From positions 1 to 8,564 of the forward strand of contig JBJXED010000079.1 in assembly GCA_046155225.1 (NCBI GenBank): 8,564 nucleotides of DNA, written 5' to 3'. The notes beneath the pieces are model-generated. The model saw nothing but the letters and a program-made list of their open reading frames with translations, made no database searches and was not told where the DNA came from. The position numbers and the translations under genes are program-made. The DNA is from JAKFVA01 sp046155225. Lineage in GTDB: Bacteria; Pseudomonadota; Gammaproteobacteria; Burkholderiales; Burkholderiaceae_C. Positions within the stretch are counted from its first letter, which is position 1; the number at the start of each line of letters is the position of its first letter. Of this stretch, positions 5,729 through 8,564 are shown piece after piece.

Positions 5729-6724
5729 CTAGCTTGCAGCAGGTTTTTGGCTCATCAGGAAGGCCCACAAGGCTTGCGCCGTGCTTTTTATTTCCTTGCC
5801 GCCAGCGGCTTGACTGGCGGTTTTTTCGCTGCTTTTTTCACTGGTTTTCTCGCGCGGCTTTTCGCGGTAGGCGCGGATGTCCAGCGTCATTTGCAGCGTG
5901 CCTTGCAAGGCCGCGCTGCCGCCCGCAGTGGCGCTCACCAGCTTCTTGGCGCGCAGGTCTTTTTTCACCGCGCTGAGCGGCAAGAACGCAATGCCGTGCC
6001 CTTCGAGCGCCATTGCTTTGAGGCCCTCGGCCATGTCGGTTTCGTAGACCCGGTCCAGGTGGATCGGCGTGGGGGCCTGTTTCAAAATCAGGTCGACGAC
6101 CCGGCCCAGGTAGGCACCTGGTGCGTAGCCCAGGTAGGGCAGCGGCTGGCCGCTTCGGCCCGGCAACTGGAATAGTGGCTGGCCGTCGGTGTCGGGGCGC
6201 GCGTAGGGCGAGAGCACCTCCTGCCCGAGCGTGACTTGCTCATAACGCCCGGTGTCGATTTGCAGCGGCTGCGAATCGTGGTGGTAGGCGATCAGCAGGT
6301 CGCAACTGCCCTCGGTGAGCCGCAGCACCGCGTCGTGCACGTTCAGCGCGATCAGGCGGCTTTTGATGCTGCCAAATTCCTCGCGCAGCGCCGACACCCA
6401 GGCCGGAAAAAATGTGAACGCCAGGGTGTGCGGCACCGCGAACTCGATCACGTCCTGCCCCGCGCTCTGGTGGCCACGCAGCATGGCGCGGGTGGACTGC
6501 AGCGCTTGCAGCATCTCCAGCGCCTGGGCGTACAGCGTCTGGCCCGCAGGCGTCAGGCGGGTGGGGTAGGAACTGCGGTCCACCAGGTCGGTGCCGGCCC
6601 AGGCTTCCAGCGACTGGATGCGCCGCGAGAACGCCGGCTGCGTCACATGGCGCAGCACCGCCGAGCGGCTGAAGCTGCGGGTTTCAGCGAGCGAAACAAA
6701 ATCTTCCAGCCACTTGGTTTCCAT
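5729..6724 (-). CDS. LysR-type regulator, YjiE/HypT-like
   Basis: DNA-binding transcription factor of 331 residues. The N-terminal winged helix-turn-helix covers about 1-60, with METKWLEDFVSLAETRSFSR followed by HVTQPAFSRRIQSLE (26-40). The effector domain follows from about 90. METKWL-DF, TQPAFSRRI, AYLGR (204-208) and GHGIAFLPL (242-250) resemble E. coli YjiE/HypT, the hypochlorite-responsive regulator, as I remember it. This is family resemblance, not proof of the same signal. The ATG at 6724-6722 has no Shine-Dalgarno sequence; instead a 12-bp palindrome ends 3 nt upstream. A TTG at 6736 could add four residues but would start inside that palindrome. Residues 287-302 are a four-unit [RS]EK[PTS] repeat placed before the last helix, which lengthens the protein beyond YjiE (about 303). 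It lies 121 bp upstream of aspA on the same strand, so it may control aspA, glt or itself. Confidence 0.88.
   Translation of the reverse strand: METKWLEDFVSLAETRSFSRSAVLRHVTQPAFSRRIQSLEAWAGTDLVDRSSYPTRLTPAGQTLYAQALEMLQALQSTRAMLRGHQSAGQDVIEFAVPHTLAFTFFPAWVSALREEFGSIKSRLIALNVHDAVLRLTEGSCDLLIAYHHDSQPLQIDTGRYEQVTLGQEVLSPYARPDTDGQPLFQLPGRSGQPLPYLGYAPGAYLGRVVDLILKQAPTPIHLDRVYETDMAEGLKAMALEGHGIAFLPLSAVKKDLRAKKLVSATAGGSAALQGTLQMTLDIRAYREKPREKTSEKSSEKTASQAAGGKEIKSTAQALWAFLMSQKPAAS
5819..5866 (-). repeat. Four 12-bp tandem repeats inside the LysR gene
   Basis: Four consecutive 12-bp units encode REKP, REKT, SEKS and SEKT (residues 287-302). At DNA level the units are CGCGAAAAGCCG, CGCGAGAAAACC, AGTGAAAAAAGC and AGCGAAAAAACC, so they share phase and the central GA(A/G)AA core. 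Two runs of six A lie in the last two units. The repeat is in frame, so loss or gain of a unit would keep the gene intact. Confidence 0.7.
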
Positions 6725-6727
6725 GGG

Positions 6728-6739
6728 GGTTTGCAAACC
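6728..6739. promoter_or_regulatory. 12-bp perfect palindrome at the LysR start, possible autoregulatory operator
   Basis: GGTTTGCAAACC is perfectly self-complementary and ends 3 nt before the lysR-type gene's ATG, where a ribosome binding site would normally lie. It is also just downstream of the predicted promoter. A protein bound here would block initiation of transcription, as autoregulating LysR proteins often do. A GGTTTGC half-site recurs upstream of aspA (5668-5674). Function is inferred. Confidence 0.45.
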
Positions 6740-6750
6740 GCGAATAAATT

Positions 6751-6778
6751 GCTATAAATTAAGAAGCTGCACCGGCAA
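6751..6778 (-). promoter_or_regulatory. Candidate sigma-70 promoter of the LysR gene
   Basis: On the minus strand, TTGCCG (6778-6773, 4/6) and TATAGC (6756-6751, 4/6) are separated by 16 bp in an AT-rich stretch. Transcription would begin near 6744, giving a leader of only about 20 nt without a Shine-Dalgarno sequence. The surrounding AT-richness makes chance matches easier, so confidence is moderate at best. Confidence 0.4.
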
Positions 6779-6829
6779 TAAATACCTTGGCTACAGGCTA
6801 TTTTGGCTTAAATTCCGCCGATTTTCCGT

Positions 6830-6857
6830 AAAAAACGGCATTTTCGGACGGCTGCCG
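6830..6857 (-). terminator. Intrinsic terminator after the acyltransferase gene
   Basis: Read on the minus strand, CGGCA (6857-6853) and TGCCG (6840-6836) form a 5-bp GC-rich stem, extendable by a G-U pair, with a 12-nt loop. It is followed directly by six T (6835-6830). It begins 17 bp after the acyltransferase stop codon and would separate that gene from the LysR gene. Competing perfect palindromes, GGCTGC-C-GCAGCC (6850-6862) and CCTGGCCAGG (6861-6870), overlap or adjoin it. Confidence 0.55.
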
Positions 6858-6873
6858 CAGCCTGGCCAGGACG

Positions 6874-8484
6874 TCAGTCGCCCCACGGCATCATCAAGGT
6901 CAGCCAGGCCAGCTGGGTGAACTGCGGCTCAAACGCGTCGATGATGTGCTGCGGATCAGGGCACAGCGTGCTGTCGGTGATGACGCCGAATTGCACGCCG
7001 CCGCCGTAGCTGAGAATCGACACGCCCAGGCCAATGTCGCCCGACTGCGGCACCCAGAACATGGTTTGCTGCACCGTCGCGCCGCAAATTTTCAGCTTGG
7101 CTTGCGGGCCGGGCACGTTCGTCATCACCGCCGTGGCTTTGCGGCCAAACAAATTCAGCATCGCGTCCTGCGCCGGTTTGATCAGCAGCCCCGCCACCGC
7201 CAGCAGCCCAAAGGCCAGCAGCGGTTGCGTGCTGCCTTTCAAACTGTTCATGCGGCGGCGTACTTCATAGACCCGCGCGATCGGGTTGGCGATGCCGATC
7301 GGCAGCACCAGCGGGGCCAGGCCAAAACGGTTGCCCAGCTTGTAGGCCTGGTCCAGCGGACGCAGGTTGACCGGCACCATGGCGCGGATTTCCTGCCCGT
7401 CGGTGTTGTCGCCATACGACTTGAGGTAGTCGCCAATGGCCCCGGCCACGCACGACAGCAGCACGTCGTTGATCGAACAGCCCAGCGCCTTGCTCACAGC
7501 CTTGACTTCGGCCAGCGGAATCGGCTCACACCAGGCCACGCGCTTGGCGTTGCCGGGCTTGCCTTTGAGGCGGGTGGGCGAGTCGTCGGGCATGAGCGCC
7601 AGCGCGGCGGCGTCGCTGATGACCTGGTAGGCCAGCTTGGCCATGTCGAGCGACTGGCTCATGCCGTAACTCAGGCCCGAGTTCAGGCTTTTTTGCGGGT
7701 CTTGCAGCATTTGCAGCGAGCGGGCGGCGCTGTCGCCCGCCATGCCGAGGGCTTTGACCGACAAGCTGGTGAAGGGCTTGACCAGGGTGTCGGCGATCCA
7801 GTCCTGCGTGCCCTCGGGTGCGGCCTTGCGGCGGCGCGCGGGCGGGTCTATGCCGCCATCGACGAGCGACATCGTGACCGAAATCAGCGCAATGCCGTCG
7901 GCAATGCAGTGGTGTATGCGCACAATCAGCGCGCTGGCCGGGTTGCCATGGGCGTCGGTGAAGTCTTCGATCAAATGCATCTGCCACAGCGGGCGGCTGC
8001 GCGGCAAGGGTTGCATCGACAGCTCGGCAATGCGCTGCTGCAGCGCTTGCAGCGGGGTGGCCGGTGCAGCAGTGGGCAGTTTGCGGCGGCGCGTGGCGGG
8101 TGCCAGCGTTTCGAGCACCACATGGCGCTCGATGTCAAAGTCGGTGTCGTCCACCCAGTTGGCCCCGGCGGCGTCTTCGGTTACGCGCTGCGAGAAGCGG
8201 CGGTACTTGAGCAAACGCTCCTGCACGCGCGTGCACAAATCGGCATGCGCTATGCCGGGCGTGATGATCCACACGCCCATGATCATCATCAGGTTGGACG
8301 GGCAGTCCATCCGAAGCCAGGCGGTGTCGACCTTGGTCATGCGCTCGCTGGCCAGCGCTTCGCGGTTCGGAGCTTCGCGGGCCGGCATCTCCTGGGCAGG
8401 CAGGGCCGGGGCCGCCTCGGGTAAGGCCGCATCAGGGCGGGGAGGCACAGTGCGGGAGCGGGCGGTAGCGGTGCGGGTCACCAT
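6874..8484 (-). CDS. Wax ester synthase/diacylglycerol acyltransferase (WS/DGAT)
   Basis: Bifunctional acyltransferase that transfers an acyl group from acyl-CoA to a fatty alcohol (wax ester) or diacylglycerol (triacylglycerol), making neutral-lipid storage material at the inner membrane. The 536-residue length is at the upper end of the family. The core starts at MTKVDTAWLRMDCPSNLMMI (49-68). The catalytic motif HHxxxDG is intact as HHCIADG (191-197), with SRPLWQMHLIED (163-174) before it. Other family blocks: NDVLLSCVAGAIGDYL (339-354), PVNLRPL (371-377), GNRFG (384-388), TNVPGP (455-460) and SYGGGVQFGVITD (492-504). The open frame starts at ATG 8484 but has no clear Shine-Dalgarno sequence there. 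The first 48 residues are Pro/Ala/Arg-rich and outside the usual domain, so Met49 (ATG at 8340) is an alternative start. It stands alone, followed by a terminator; no lipid genes are adjacent. Confidence 0.92.
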   Translation of the reverse strand: MVTRTATARSRTVPPRPDAALPEAAPALPAQEMPAREAPNREALASERMTKVDTAWLRMDCPSNLMMIMGVWIITPGIAHADLCTRVQERLLKYRRFSQRVTEDAAGANWVDDTDFDIERHVVLETLAPATRRRKLPTAAPATPLQALQQRIAELSMQPLPRSRPLWQMHLIEDFTDAHGNPASALIVRIHHCIADGIALISVTMSLVDGGIDPPARRRKAAPEGTQDWIADTLVKPFTSLSVKALGMAGDSAARSLQMLQDPQKSLNSGLSYGMSQSLDMAKLAYQVISDAAALALMPDDSPTRLKGKPGNAKRVAWCEPIPLAEVKAVSKALGCSINDVLLSCVAGAIGDYLKSYGDNTDGQEIRAMVPVNLRPLDQAYKLGNRFGLAPLVLPIGIANPIARVYEVRRRMNSLKGSTQPLLAFGLLAVAGLLIKPAQDAMLNLFGRKATAVMTNVPGPQAKLKICGATVQQTMFWVPQSGDIGLGVSILSYGGGVQFGVITDSTLCPDPQHIIDAFEPQFTQLAWLTLMMPWGD

Positions 8485-8520
8485 GGTGGGCAGTGTGTTT
8501 GGAGTCGGGCGTCCATTTTG

Positions 8521-8547
8521 CTGCGCCGCAGCGCTTTAAGATAGCGC
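8521..8547. promoter_or_regulatory. Adjacent dyads upstream of the WS/DGAT gene
   Basis: CTGCG-C-CGCAG (8521-8531) and GCGCT-TTAAGAT-AGCGC (8531-8547) are two inverted repeats that share one base. The second encloses a minus-strand TATCTT, a possible -10 element (4/6), with a weak TTGGTG 15 bp upstream at the window edge. This could be an operator over the promoter, but GC-rich short dyads are common by chance. Confidence 0.25.
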
Positions 8548-8564
8548 GCAGAAACCCTCACCAA

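Noticed and set aside
5020..5976. Plus-strand open frame of 318 codons spanning aspA and the LysR gene ends
   Set aside because: It is antisense to two confidently identified genes and crosses their intergenic region; no domain is visible.
6731..6758. Plus-strand promoter TTGCAA-N16-TATAAA
   Set aside because: The hexamers fit moderately well, but the stretch is AT-rich and overlaps a palindrome, and no plus-strand gene lies downstream; an antisense RNA is possible but unsupported.
6946..8424. Plus-strand open frame of 492 codons
   Set aside because: It lies antisense to the WS/DGAT gene, has His/Arg/Gln-rich composition typical of a GC-rich shadow frame, and shows no recognisable motif, whereas the minus strand has an intact HHxxxDG enzyme.
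1..8564. tRNA, rRNA, CRISPR, insertion sequence or defence genes
   Set aside because: I looked for clover-leaf arms, regularly spaced repeats, transposase motifs and terminal inverted repeats and saw none; the minus-strand genes account for nearly all of the sequence.

Overview
The window looks like chromosomal DNA from a betaproteobacterium of the order Burkholderiales, most likely Comamonadaceae (Rhodoferax/Polaromonas/Acidovorax-like). This is an inference from the GC-rich codon use, the style of the glt and aspA proteins, and the YjiE/HypT-like LysR protein. No search was run. All seven genes I can support lie on the minus strand, so the natural reading direction is from high to low coordinates. 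I see no tRNA, rRNA, CRISPR array, insertion sequence, phage gene or integration site.

In transcription order: (1) 8484-6874, a wax ester synthase/diacylglycerol acyltransferase (WS/DGAT), followed by a likely intrinsic terminator at 6830-6857. (2) 6724-5729, a LysR-type regulator resembling YjiE/HypT. It has its own candidate promoter, a perfect 12-bp palindrome directly before its start codon, and a four-unit charged tandem repeat in its C-terminal part. (3) 5607-4186, aspartate ammonia-lyase (aspA). (4) 4043-751, a complete glutamate/aspartate ABC importer, gltI-gltJ-gltK-gltL: binding protein, two permeases, ATPase. A 12-bp perfect hairpin followed by a T-rich tract lies between gltI and gltJ, probably a partial terminator that lets more binding protein than permease be made. 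(5) 520-1, a secreted delta-class carbonic anhydrase cut by the window edge, with short phased direct repeats upstream.

The central genes make physiological sense together. GltIJKL would bring glutamate and aspartate across the inner membrane, and AspA would deaminate aspartate to fumarate and ammonium. The LysR protein upstream of aspA is a plausible but unproven regulator. Palindromic sites sharing the core GCATGATT lie about 90-100 bp before both the aspA and gltI start codons, and a GGTTTGC half-site is shared by the lysR and aspA upstream regions. The acyltransferase and the carbonic anhydrase have no obvious link to this module.

The window is mostly ordinary housekeeping and transport content, and I found no convincing undescribed multi-gene system. 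The points most worth a second look are the bacterial delta-class carbonic anhydrase with its repeat-bearing upstream region, the tandem repeat in the LysR protein, the intercistronic gltI-gltJ terminator, and the shared palindromes.
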